From Thermoplasmata archaeon (lineage in GTDB: Archaea; Thermoplasmatota; Thermoplasmata; Lutacidiplasmatales; UBA184), in the NCBI GenBank assembly GCA_030037035.1, contig JASHSA010000009.1:1-27895 (forward strand): 27,895 nt of DNA. The letters are read 5' to 3'. The translations under genes and the position numbers were made by a program. Below are positions 14,863 to 22,004 of this stretch, piece by piece. Within the stretch, counting starts at the first letter, position 1. Every line of letters begins with the position of its first letter. The notes below the pieces were generated by a model. It searched no databases, was not told the DNA's origin, and saw only the letters and a program-made list of their open reading frames with translations.

Positions 14863-16263
14863 TCAGAGGAACGCCGGGATCGGTCGACCTTGCAGCTCGG
14901 CGGGGACGTCGGCGCCCAGGGTCTTCAGGATCGTCGGAGCGATGTCGATCAGACGCTCCGGGGGACCGTCGGCACCCTGCCCGCTCCCGGGGACGGTGAC
15001 CGCGTAGACGCCGTCGAACGAGTGGACGGAGTCGTCCGGTCCCGTGTCGTTCTCGGCGAGGTACAGCGAGTCGTAGCCGACGGTGCCGGCCGAGCGCCAG
15101 GCGGCGTTGGCGAAGTAGACCATCAGGTCCGGGCTGTCCCCCCGTACCTCGCGGTAGATCTCCTTCGGGACCCGCACGTCGACGTCGAGCGAGCGACCGT
15201 TCGGGCCGACGATCCCCTTCAGCTCGTCCGAAAGCCGCCGCTGGAACGCCGGGAGCTCGGCCGCCGGGATCACGCCCTCCGGCTCCCGGCCCTTGACGTT
15301 GTAGAAGATGCGGGCGTAGTAGCCGCCGGCCCCCCAGGCCCGGGTCTTCGACCAGTCGATCGGGACCTGCTCGAGCGGCGTTCCGGCCTTCGGACGGCCG
15401 CCCTTGAGCGTGAGGTAGCCCTTCTGGATCAGCCACTCGTTGATCGCGAAGCCCCCCTGCATCGCCTGGCTGCCGTGGTCGGAGACGACGAAGACCCGGA
15501 CGTCGTCCGGGATCTCGTCGAGCCAGAGGCCGAGGTCGTGGTCGAGCCGCCGGTAGTACTCCTCGGCGAACTCGCGGAACTTGCGGTTCTCCTCGTAGCG
15601 CGGATGGGACGGGTCGAAGTACTTCCAGAACGTGTGGTGGACGCGATCCGGCCCGATCTCGTGGAGCGCGAAGAAATCCCACTTCTCTTTCTTCCAGAGG
15701 TGGCGCGCGACCGCGAGGTGGCCCTTCGTCATCTCGAGGAGCTCGCGGCCGACCCGGTCGCGGTCGTCGGCGCGGAACGTCACGTCGAACGCGTAGTTCC
15801 CGCCGGCGGCCTTGCGGAGCTCGTCGCGGAGGCTCGCCGGGCTGACGAAGTCCTGCGCGCCGTCCGGCGTGAGGAAGTCCGAGACGTAGACGCCGTTGAC
15901 GGTCGGCGGCGGATAGCCGGGGGGCATGCCGATCACGCAGACGCGCTTGCCGACGCGGGAGAGGCGGTCCCAGACCATCGGTTGGAGAAGCGTCCGGGAC
16001 GACGGGACGTACTGGTCCCAGTACGTCCCCGGCCGACGGTGGCGGAAGCCGTAGATCCCGAGGCTGCCGGGGTCCATCCCGGAGAACATCACGGCCCACG
16101 CCGGCACGGTGATCGGGGGGTCGACCGTGCGTAGCGTGCCGCGGCGCGAGCGGGCGATCAGCGCGTTGAGGCGGGGCGTGAACGGGCGGAACCGCTCGAA
16201 CAGCGTCCACGGCGAGCAGGAATCGAGCCCGATGACGACGACGCGCGGCGCGCTCGGGGCCAC
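14863..16263 (-). CDS. Alkaline phosphatase superfamily phosphodiesterase/nucleotide pyrophosphatase
   Basis: This 466-residue protein matches type I phosphodiesterases (PF01663). Metal and nucleophile residues are visible: D14 in VVVIGLDSCSP, T52 in PPITVPAWAVMFSGMDPGSLGIYGF as likely nucleophile, D206 and H210 in IGPDRVHHTFW, D262/H263 in VVSDHGSQAMQGGFAINEWL, and a late His in VHSFDGVYAV. It should hydrolyse phosphodiesters or nucleotide pyrophosphates with two zinc ions. No signal peptide is seen, so it is cytosolic. I place the start at GTG 16263, because a TTTATA box lies 25 nt upstream, inside the longer open frame from TTG 16305. The longer form would add 14 residues that do not look like family sequence. 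Confidence 0.87.
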   Translation of the reverse strand: MAPSAPRVVVIGLDSCSPWTLFERFRPFTPRLNALIARSRRGTLRTVDPPITVPAWAVMFSGMDPGSLGIYGFRHRRPGTYWDQYVPSSRTLLQPMVWDRLSRVGKRVCVIGMPPGYPPPTVNGVYVSDFLTPDGAQDFVSPASLRDELRKAAGGNYAFDVTFRADDRDRVGRELLEMTKGHLAVARHLWKKEKWDFFALHEIGPDRVHHTFWKYFDPSHPRYEENRKFREFAEEYYRRLDHDLGLWLDEIPDDVRVFVVSDHGSQAMQGGFAINEWLIQKGYLTLKGGRPKAGTPLEQVPIDWSKTRAWGAGGYYARIFYNVKGREPEGVIPAAELPAFQRRLSDELKGIVGPNGRSLDVDVRVPKEIYREVRGDSPDLMVYFANAAWRSAGTVGYDSLYLAENDTGPDDSVHSFDGVYAVTVPGSGQGADGPPERLIDIAPTILKTLGADVPAELQGRPIPAFL

Positions 16264-16285
16264 GGCGCGCCGAGCACCGGGCGGC

Positions 16286-16292
16286 GTATAAA
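16286..16292 (-). promoter_or_regulatory. TATA box of the phosphodiesterase gene
   Basis: The minus strand reads TTTATAC, centred 26 nt upstream of the GTG at 16263. This fixes the start codon, because the TTG at 16305 would lie upstream of the promoter. Confidence 0.55.
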
Positions 16293-16349
16293 CCGCCTTC
16301 GGCAAGAACGCCCGGGGCGGGGAGCGACGGCGGCGGGCGACCCAACAGA

Positions 16350-16355
16350 CTTAAC
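16350..16355 (+). promoter_or_regulatory. TATA-like box of the OB-fold gene
   Basis: CTTAAC is centred 25 nt upstream of the ATG at 16378, consistent with a leaderless transcript. Confidence 0.55.
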
Positions 16356-16377
16356 CCGAGCCGAACCTGCCCCCCGC

Positions 16378-16662
16378 ATGGCCATCGGCGCACTGCGGGC
16401 GAACTCGAACGCCACCATCGAAGCGACGATCACCGCGATCTCCCCGGTTCGGGACGTCACGACCTCCCGGGGTCCGGCACGCGTCGCCGACGCGACCCTG
16501 CAGGACGACTCCGGCACGATCACCCTGACGCTCTGGGGGGACGACGCGGGCCGGTTCTCCGTCGGCCAGAAGATCAAGATCACCGACGGCTGGGTCAAGG
16601 ACTTCCGCGGGAAGCTGCAGATCTCGACCGGGCGCTCCGGGAAGATCACCGTCGTCGCGTAG
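16378..16662 (+). CDS. OB-fold single-stranded nucleic-acid-binding protein (SOSS-B/RPA-like)
   Basis: This 94-residue protein is a single OB fold of the archaeal SSB type related to the eukaryotic SOSS-B1 and RPA DNA-binding domains. Visible marks are the ATIEATITAISPVRDVTTSRG first strands, the ADATLQDDSGTITLTLWGDDA centre, and the KIKITDGWVKDFRGKLQISTGRSGKI end. W53 and W71, with nearby Phe, are candidates for base stacking. It lacks the acidic C-terminal tail of bacterial SSB. It is probably involved in replication or repair, or in protecting single-stranded DNA. It is a short single-gene transcript by its own promoter. Confidence 0.88.
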   Translation: MAIGALRANSNATIEATITAISPVRDVTTSRGPARVADATLQDDSGTITLTLWGDDAGRFSVGQKIKITDGWVKDFRGKLQISTGRSGKITVVA

Positions 16663-16742
16663 GGCGACGCCGCGGCCGACAGCTCGGAAGCTCCGCACCG
16701 AGGAACGGCGGTACCCGCCGTCCAACGGAGCTCGGGCTCAGG

Positions 16743-17267
16743 CTACAGACGGACCGGGGCCTGGCCGCACGGCGCCTGCTGGCCGATCGTCACGGTCCAG
16801 GAGGCCCCGGCCCCCTCGCAAGCGTTCCCGGCCGCCGTGGAGAGCAGCACGGTCGCCTGGTAGGCGAACGTGTGGTCCGCGAGCAGGCTCGGAGGGTGCA
16901 CGAGCCCGAGCAGGTTGTCGGTGTAGCTGAACAGCGGGCAGCCGGGCGCAGGGTGGCTCACGATCGACGCGCTGAGCGTGATCGACTGCTCGCCGGTGTT
17001 CTTGAGCGTCGCCTTGACGACGCACTCCGCTCCCGGCACGAGCCGCTGGACGCTCACCGACAACGTTGACGTGCTCGCGGACGCGGAACAAAGGGTGGTG
17101 GAAGGGGTTACCGAGGTCGTCGTCGGGCTGACCCAGACGAGGGAGGCGCTCTGCTGGCAGCCCTGGCCTCCCTGGTTGCCGTTGCAGCCCCCGCCCCCGC
17201 ACGCGAAGGCGACCCCGCTCAACGCGAGGCAGGCGGCCGCTAGGCCGACCACGACGAACGTCTTCAC
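16743..17267 (-). CDS. Small secreted Cys-rich protein, TasA/camelysin-like beta-sandwich candidate
   Basis: This 174-residue protein has a clear signal peptide (MKTFVVVGLAAACLALSGVAFA) followed by a Gly/Cys/Gln-rich stretch. A beta-rich domain contains LVPGAECVVKATLKNTGEQSITL, similar to the PG...V.N.G segment of its two neighbours. Eight cysteines in the mature part suggest disulphides outside the cell. The start is GTG at 17267, with GGGGAGG ending 5 nt upstream, so it is translated from a ribosome-binding site as the second gene of an operon. The upstream gene ends 46 nt before. I do not recognise the exact family; a structural subunit or cap of the same surface assembly is inferred from context. 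Confidence 0.72.
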   Translation of the reverse strand: MKTFVVVGLAAACLALSGVAFACGGGGCNGNQGGQGCQQSASLVWVSPTTTSVTPSTTLCSASASTSTLSVSVQRLVPGAECVVKATLKNTGEQSITLSASIVSHPAPGCPLFSYTDNLLGLVHPPSLLADHTFAYQATVLLSTAAGNACEGAGASWTVTIGQQAPCGQAPVRL

Positions 17268-17313
17268 GACGACCTCCCCGGACGGCCGACGCTCAGCGTA
17301 GCGTTCGCTCCGG

Positions 17314-17856
17314 CTACGGGGTCAGCGACCCCGTGAACTGGATCGTGAACTGGAGGTAGGTATCCCCTCCGCAGCTGAGCGGGAACGTACCGGAGTACAG
17401 CGCCCAGAACGTCGAGAACGGCACGCTCGGCCCGAGCGTGTCCCCCGGCGGCGAGTTCGCGACGAGGTTGGTGAACGTCGCCGCAACGTGGCAATCCGAG
17501 GGCCCGCCGGTGGTCGTGGTGGTCACGTACCCGAACTGGTAGGCCGGGGACGAACCGATGTTCTCGACGATGATCGTGAGGTCGTACTCCTCTCCGGGGA
17601 CGGTGTTGTTCACCCAGGCCGTGGCGTCGGACGACGGCAGGGGCGAGGTCTGAACGTACGGGCCGTACGGGAAGTGGCTCCCCGCGGTCAGGTCCACGCT
17701 CGTGATCACGAGGTCGACCGAGGCGGCGCTCGCGTTGCCGGTGACCGTGGCGGTCGCCGTGAACGCAGAGAAGCCGAGCCCGGTGCCCGCGACCAGGACC
17801 GTGGCCACTGCGAGGCCCACAATCCAGCCGATCCGATGACGTCGCAACATCGACAT
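17314..17856 (-). CDS. SipW-dependent-type secreted protein (TasA/camelysin-like)
   Basis: This 180-residue protein starts with an arginine-rich n-region, then GWIVGLAVATVLVAGTGLGFSAFTATATVTGNASAA, the long signal pattern of SipW-cognate proteins. Cleavage is expected near ASA. The mature part is beta-rich with TVPGEEYDLTIIVENIGSS, matching the PG...V.N.G segment of the neighbours, and two cysteines. In bacteria such proteins form TasA amyloid-like fibres or camelysin. The ATG at 17856 has GGGGAG 7 nt upstream. A second ATG at 17850 is 26 nt from a TAAAG box (17874-17878), so a leaderless start there is also possible. It probably exports through the SipW-type peptidase encoded upstream. Confidence 0.8.
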   Translation of the reverse strand: MSMLRRHRIGWIVGLAVATVLVAGTGLGFSAFTATATVTGNASAASVDLVITSVDLTAGSHFPYGPYVQTSPLPSSDATAWVNNTVPGEEYDLTIIVENIGSSPAYQFGYVTTTTTGGPSDCHVAATFTNLVANSPPGDTLGPSVPFSTFWALYSGTFPLSCGGDTYLQFTIQFTGSLTP

Positions 17857-17882
17857 CGTAGTGCTCCCCGGGGTAAAGGGCG

Positions 17883-17925
17883 ACGCGGGACCCGAGGGCC
17901 CCGCGCCGCCCCGGTGTTGCCGGGG
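17883..17925 (-). terminator. Two GC-rich stem-loops between secreted-protein genes
   Basis: CGCGGG at 17885-17890 pairs imperfectly with CCCGCG across a short loop. CCCCGG (17909-17914) pairs perfectly with CCGGGG (17920-17925) around TGTTG. Downstream of the first secreted-protein gene, they may limit readthrough into the next. A T-tract is lacking. Confidence 0.3.
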
Positions 17926-17955
17926 TGCTGTTCTACGTCGTTCCCGTCGCTTGGC

Positions 17956-18510
17956 CTACAGGCCCGCCGTCGCGACGTACGTCGCGGTGAACGAACCGGT
18001 CGCCGGGGCCGTCGTCGAGCCCGCGGGGATCCCGATGTAGTAGTTGTCGAAGTAGACGCCCGGGTAGAGGGTCGGGTTGTTGTAGGACCAGTAACCCGCT
18101 GCCGAGTTCAGCGCCCCGTCGACGCCCGTGACCCAGTAGCAGTTCGTGGTGACCGAGGGAGTGCAGAGCCCGGTGCCCGTCAGCGTGTTCGTGAGGTTAA
18201 GCTCCACGGACCCGCCGTTCGTGACGTAGACGTAGCCCCCGCAGTAGGTGCCGGGGATCAGGTTGCCGACGGTGAACGTCACCTGGCTCGAGCTGACCGC
18301 CGTCTGCGTGATCGTCCCCTCGTAGTAGGTCGATCCGTTGTTCAACCACCAGCATCCCGTATAGCCCCCTGGGGCCACCGTGAGGCTGACCGTCGCCGCC
18401 GTCGCATTCCCGTTCACGATCGCCGTGGTGGTGAACGCGGAGAACCCGACGCCCGCCACCGCCACGACCGTAATCGCCGCCGCCAATCCCAACACCCACC
18501 GCTTCGACAT
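17956..18510 (-). CDS. SipW-dependent-type secreted protein, first subunit of the cluster
   Basis: This 184-residue protein starts MSKRWVLGLAAAITVVAVAGVGFSAFTTTAIVNGNATAA, the same long signal pattern as the next gene, followed by a Tyr/Asn/Gly-rich beta domain with LIPGTYCGGYVYVTNGGSVELNL. Four cysteines and many aromatic residues (CWWLNN, YWSYNN) suggest a stable extracellular subunit. The GGAAG ribosome-binding-like sequence and a TTAA box (18563-18566) imply a leader of about 28 nt. This is unlike the leaderless genes elsewhere, and ribosome binding may serve high expression. A filament subunit role is an inference. Confidence 0.8.
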   Translation of the reverse strand: MSKRWVLGLAAAITVVAVAGVGFSAFTTTAIVNGNATAATVSLTVAPGGYTGCWWLNNGSTYYEGTITQTAVSSSQVTFTVGNLIPGTYCGGYVYVTNGGSVELNLTNTLTGTGLCTPSVTTNCYWVTGVDGALNSAAGYWSYNNPTLYPGVYFDNYYIGIPAGSTTAPATGSFTATYVATAGL

Positions 18511-18560
18511 CCCGGCTTCCTTTCGAGGCCGCAGCCTCTGACGGGCCCAACGCGTCGGGG

Positions 18561-18568
18561 GGTTAAGC
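18561..18568 (-). promoter_or_regulatory. TATA-like box of the first secreted-subunit gene
   Basis: The minus strand reads GGGCTTAACC. It would place transcription near 18539 and give a leader of about 28 nt before the ATG at 18510. Confidence 0.45.
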
Positions 18569-18593
18569 CCCGAAGGAACGGTAACCTAGAATC

Positions 18594-18624
18594 GTACGTA
18601 CCATTCTGCGAATTGGTACGTACC
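18594..18624. repeat. Inverted and direct repeat of GTACGTACC, candidate operator
   Basis: GTACGTACCA (18594-18603) is perfectly inverted against TGGTACGTAC (18614-18623), and TTC/GAA pairs inside. Because GTACGTAC is self-complementary, GTACGTACC also recurs in the same direction at 18616, 22 nt away, which is about two helical turns. The site sits just upstream of the first secreted-subunit promoter and is the best regulator-binding candidate for this cluster. Confidence 0.55.
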
Positions 18625-18672
18625 TCGCCCTGCCGACGTCGCGTCCGCGGGGGCCCCGTCGTCCGCGCATAG

Positions 18673-18698
18673 TTTGAAACAGTAACGGACTGTTCAAA
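18673..18698 (-). terminator. AT-rich inverted repeat after the DUF5305-like gene
   Basis: TTTGAAACAGT (18673-18683) and ACTGTTCAAA (18689-18698) are inverted with one missing base and a 5-nt loop. It lies 14 nt past the stop at 18712. It may end the upstream transcript or be a second operator. Confidence 0.35.
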
Positions 18699-18711
18699 GA
18701 AGTGCCCGCGC

Positions 18712-20037
18712 CTAGTGGGTCGGCCCGGGATCCGTGCTGAGCCGGCGGCGTGCCTCGGCGAACAGGGCCCACGCCGAGTCGAGGTCGTTCTGGCGGGCGA
18801 GCTCGACCGCCCTCAAGAGGAGCTCGACCCCCTCGGCGCGGGCGCGGCTCTCCGGAGGGAGCTCCTCGAGCCGCTGGCGGACGTCGTAGCTCGAGAGCAC
18901 GAACGACTCGAGGTTCGCGGCCGGGGCCCCGGCCGCGCTCGGCGGGGGCACGACCGGCGCCGGGACCTCCGCGCGGGGGGGGGCGACCGGGCCCGTTCGC
19001 GGCAACGACGGCTCGGGGACGGCGACGGGCGCCGTCGCCGGGGCTCGATGCTCGTAGCGATAGGCGGTCGCTCCCGAGACGACGTAGAAGTCGACCTCCG
19101 GCGAGGCGCCGGGGAGCGCCTCCCGGGTGATGCGGAGGATCGGTGCGCCGATCGTGTCGGCGACCTTCACGATGTCCGTCCACGTCCGCACGGGGACGGT
19201 GCTGGAGACCTTGGGGGGCGCCCCGACCTCGACGATCGCCTCGCGGTAGGGGCGCGTCAGCGTCTCGAGGTCCTCCGGGCGCCGCCCGCCGACGTCCTGG
19301 TAGACGAACGACCCGGCGATGCCGATGCCGACCACGCAGATCGCGAGCAGCGCGACCGGCGCGACCGACGGCAGCCTTGAGGACGCCGGCGAGGCCGGGT
19401 CGGCGATCACCGCGCCCGCCGCGACCGAGCTCAGATCGCCGGGCTCGATCTCGCCCGCCGTGAAGTTCAGGCGAAGTCCGGAGGAGAACGCGAGCCCCGT
19501 GGTCTCCACCCCGCGCTGCACCGCCTCGGAGAGCGAGGCGACGAGGTCGACCCCGAACGACTGGGGCGAGTAGTCGGTCTGCCGGTCGATCGTGTTCTCG
19601 ATCGAGCCGACCAGGGAGACGTTGAGGTCGTACGACCCGAGGCCGGCGAGGAGCGTGCCGCGCTGGACGGAGCCGCTCACCGGCAGCGTGGCGAGCGTCT
19701 TCGTCCAGGCCGGCGTGGTCAGCTCGACCGCGACGACCCCGACGAGCGAGGCGTTCACGGGGACGTCGGTGAGCAGCGCGAAGCCGAACGTGAGATTGAC
19801 CCACTGCGTGATCGCGGTGAAGAGCGTGCCGTTGCCGGGCGTGAGCGTCGTCGAGTTGTAGAGCGAGTTCGGCAGGAGGTGGGCGGCATAGTCGAAGCGG
19901 GCGGTCTGGGTGTACGTGAAGCTCGGCACCGCCGAGGTCGCGGGAGCGTGGATGCTCTCGAAGCTCCAGTAGCCGCCGAACGCCGCGCCGGCGACGCAGA
20001 CGACCAGGGTGATCGCCGCGAGGGTCGTGGTGGTCAT
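18712..20037 (-). CDS. DUF5305-like two-helix membrane protein
   Basis: This 441-residue protein has an N-terminal helix at about residues 5-23, an extracellular domain of about 200 residues with many N-x-S/T sites, a second helix at about 225-246, and a cytoplasmic part. The cytoplasmic part has a Pro/Ala-rich linker (about 330-370) and a C-terminal helical stretch ending in LDSAWALFAEARRRL. The arrangement and the FTYTQTARFDYAAHLLPNSLY segment match archaeal DUF5305 proteins (PF17231), which I recall next to signal peptidase genes in haloarchaea. It overlaps the upstream CPBP-signal peptidase gene by 4 nt (ATGA), so the two are coupled. It may be an assembly or anchoring partner for the exported subunits. 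The function is not established. Confidence 0.78.
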   Translation of the reverse strand: MTTTTLAAITLVVCVAGAAFGGYWSFESIHAPATSAVPSFTYTQTARFDYAAHLLPNSLYNSTTLTPGNGTLFTAITQWVNLTFGFALLTDVPVNASLVGVVAVELTTPAWTKTLATLPVSGSVQRGTLLAGLGSYDLNVSLVGSIENTIDRQTDYSPQSFGVDLVASLSEAVQRGVETTGLAFSSGLRLNFTAGEIEPGDLSSVAAGAVIADPASPASSRLPSVAPVALLAICVVGIGIAGSFVYQDVGGRRPEDLETLTRPYREAIVEVGAPPKVSSTVPVRTWTDIVKVADTIGAPILRITREALPGASPEVDFYVVSGATAYRYEHRAPATAPVAVPEPSLPRTGPVAPPRAEVPAPVVPPPSAAGAPAANLESFVLSSYDVRQRLEELPPESRARAEGVELLLRAVELARQNDLDSAWALFAEARRRLSTDPGPTH

Positions 20038-21398
20038 GGAGCGCTCCGCCGCCGCCAGCCCCGACGGCGCGGGAAACGACCACCGGCGCCGGGGCTGATG
20101 AGCATTCCGACCAGGACGACCGCGAAGACGGTGCCGACGGTCAGGGCCGGGGAGAGGACGAAGAAGCCGACGTCCGGCACGATCGCGACGACCTTCCCGA
20201 GGACATGACTGTACGGTACCGGACAGACGTCCTCGGAGGGATTCGCGTCCCCTTTCGTTCGGTAGACGGTGCCGTTCGGCGTGACCGTGATCGAGACGAC
20301 CCTATGGACGACCGGCGACGGCAGACAGGTCGTGGTGTAGGCGACGATCGTGCCGACGGAGATCTGCGATGCCGGGACGTGCTCGATGACCACGAGGTAG
20401 CCGCGGTAGAGCGTCGGGACCATGCTGCCGGTCTCGATCGCGAGGAACGGGTGGGTCGTGCCGAGCCCGGTCTCGACCCCGACGGCGGTCACGACGATGA
20501 CGACCGCGACCGCGGCGATCCCGATCCCGGCCTCGCGGAGGGTGTGGCGGCGGCGCAGGGTCCCAAGGAAGCGGTCCTTGCGCGGGCCGAACGTCTCGCC
20601 GAGGTAGCGGCGCGCGACCGTCCGGGGTTCGTGGAGGACGAGGAAGACCAGGACGAGGAGCGCCCCGTAGGTGACGACGTCGTCCAGGAACGTGATCAGC
20701 CAGCCGCCGGTGAAGGCGACGATCGGCACGAGCACCCCGGCGAGCAGAAGCCCGGTCCGGAGGACGAACGGGCCGAACAGGCTCCGCCCGCTTCGGTAGA
20801 AGTAGAAGCCGAGGACGATCCCGAAGACGAACGTGGTCGCCGGGGTCGTCAGCAGATAGGTCCCGAGCTCGACCCGCGTCAGCTGCGGGAGGATCGCGAA
20901 GTTCGTCGAGACGACCGCGAAGCCGGCCGACGAGATCCCGAGCGCCGCGGCGAACTGCTTCGGCGCGAGGAGACGGTTGAAGACGTATCCTCGGAACAGC
21001 GCCTCCCCCCCGAGCGCCGTGACCGGGGCGAGCAACAGCGCGTAGCCGAAGTAGAGGGGGGCCGGCTCGGCGGTCCGCACGAACCCGTAGCCGAACCCCG
21101 GCTCGAGCAGCAGGACCGACGCGATCACGACGAGGAACAGCGCGAACGCGAGCGACGTCAGGAACGGGCGCGGGACGAAGAAGCCGAGGTCGGAGAGCCG
21201 CCGGCCCTCCCACCGCGCGAAGACGACGAAGAGGCCGAAGTAGGAGAGCGGCACCAGCAGGGCCGCCGCCAGCGAGGGGTATTCCGACAGGTGCGGGGTC
21301 TCCGCCAGGTAGACCTCCGTGACCACGATCGCCGCCGCGAGCAGCAGCAGCGGCCGGGCGAGGACCGTCGCCCGTGGAAGGCGTTCCCCGTTCCCCAT
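20034..21398 (-). CDS. Fusion of degenerate CPBP domain and SipW-type signal peptidase
   Basis: This 454-residue membrane protein has about eight hydrophobic segments in residues 12-255 resembling the CPBP (CAAX protease/Abi, PF02517) fold. The usual EExxxRG motif is GEALFRG here (residues 131-137), lacking the first Glu, and later His residues of the family are absent, so this half is probably not catalytic. Residues 290-430 form an archaeal/ER-type signal peptidase I: the nucleophile is S325 in ETGSMVPTLYRG, the general base H365 in VVHRVVSI (His instead of the bacterial Lys), and KGDANPSED holds likely supporting Asp residues. A final helix and a basic tail follow. It should process the SipW-type precursors encoded downstream. 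The start fits a TTAA box about 32 nt upstream. Confidence 0.85.
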   Translation of the reverse strand: MGNGERLPRATVLARPLLLLAAAIVVTEVYLAETPHLSEYPSLAAALLVPLSYFGLFVVFARWEGRRLSDLGFFVPRPFLTSLAFALFLVVIASVLLLEPGFGYGFVRTAEPAPLYFGYALLLAPVTALGGEALFRGYVFNRLLAPKQFAAALGISSAGFAVVSTNFAILPQLTRVELGTYLLTTPATTFVFGIVLGFYFYRSGRSLFGPFVLRTGLLLAGVLVPIVAFTGGWLITFLDDVVTYGALLVLVFLVLHEPRTVARRYLGETFGPRKDRFLGTLRRRHTLREAGIGIAAVAVVIVVTAVGVETGLGTTHPFLAIETGSMVPTLYRGYLVVIEHVPASQISVGTIVAYTTTCLPSPVVHRVVSITVTPNGTVYRTKGDANPSEDVCPVPYSHVLGKVVAIVPDVGFFVLSPALTVGTVFAVVLVGMLISPGAGGRFPRRRGWRRRSAP

Positions 21399-21428
21399 CG
21401 ACTCGACGCGGGCAGCCGACCCGACGCC

Positions 21429-22004
21429 TTAACGGCGACCGGAGGTCAGCAGGGGGACCGCCGGGGGGCGTTCGGGAGCCGGGGCGGGTCGTGAGCCCCG
21501 GGGCCCGCGGCCGAGCTGGCCGCCCGACAGGGCGGTGCGTCCGCCGAGAAGGTCATCCCAGGCGAGCCGGCCCAGGAGGCGGGAGAACGCCTGCACCGGG
21601 GGCGAGAACGCGCCCCGCGGCGTCAGGCCCTTGGCGGGCCGGACCGCGCGGACCATCTCGTCCATGAGCTGCGTGAGCTCGGAGCTCTTCGACATCACGT
21701 CCTCGAGCGACGCCAGCCATGGGCCCGCAATCGCCGTGGCGGTGAAGCCGACCTCGGTCTCCCGAACGAGCCCGAGCGACATCGCGAGTGACGTATAACG
21801 GTCGAACGAACGGCGGTTGAGGTTCGCGATGCCGATGAGCCGCGTCTTGCGCTCCTCGCGGGACGCCGCGGCGACGAGATCCCGTAACAGCTCGATCTTG
21901 GTCCGGTACCTCGCATGCGAGGTGGACCGCGATCCCCCCGTCGCGGTCAGGCTCCCCGTTCCCCCCGAGGAGGACCGGCAAGTTAGCGTATAACCTTGAC
22001 CCAT
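21429..22004 (-). CDS. Winged-helix transcription regulator (HTH_45-like) with disordered ends
   Basis: This 191-residue protein has a winged helix at about residues 33-105. KIELLRDLV is the first helix, RKTRLIGIANLNRRSFDRYTSLAMSLGLV the helix-turn-helix, and TEVGFTATAIAGPWLASLEDV the wing and last helix, as in archaeal HTH_45 (PF14947) proteins. The N-terminal 32 residues and the Pro/Arg/Gly-rich C-terminal 50 look disordered. It lies 30 bp upstream of the CPBP-signal peptidase gene on the same strand and could regulate the surface cluster, though separate promoters are likely. The ATG at 22004 has an AT-rich GTAATG element at 22026-22031. The exact N-terminus is less certain. Confidence 0.72.
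   Translation of the reverse strand: MGQGYTLTCRSSSGGTGSLTATGGSRSTSHARYRTKIELLRDLVAAASREERKTRLIGIANLNRRSFDRYTSLAMSLGLVRETEVGFTATAIAGPWLASLEDVMSKSSELTQLMDEMVRAVRPAKGLTPRGAFSPPVQAFSRLLGRLAWDDLLGGRTALSGGQLGRGPRGSRPAPAPERPPAVPLLTSGRR

Noticed and set aside
11559..14999. 1146-codon open frame on the plus strand
   Set aside because: It is the antisense shadow of the thermopsin-like gene, with no recognisable fold.
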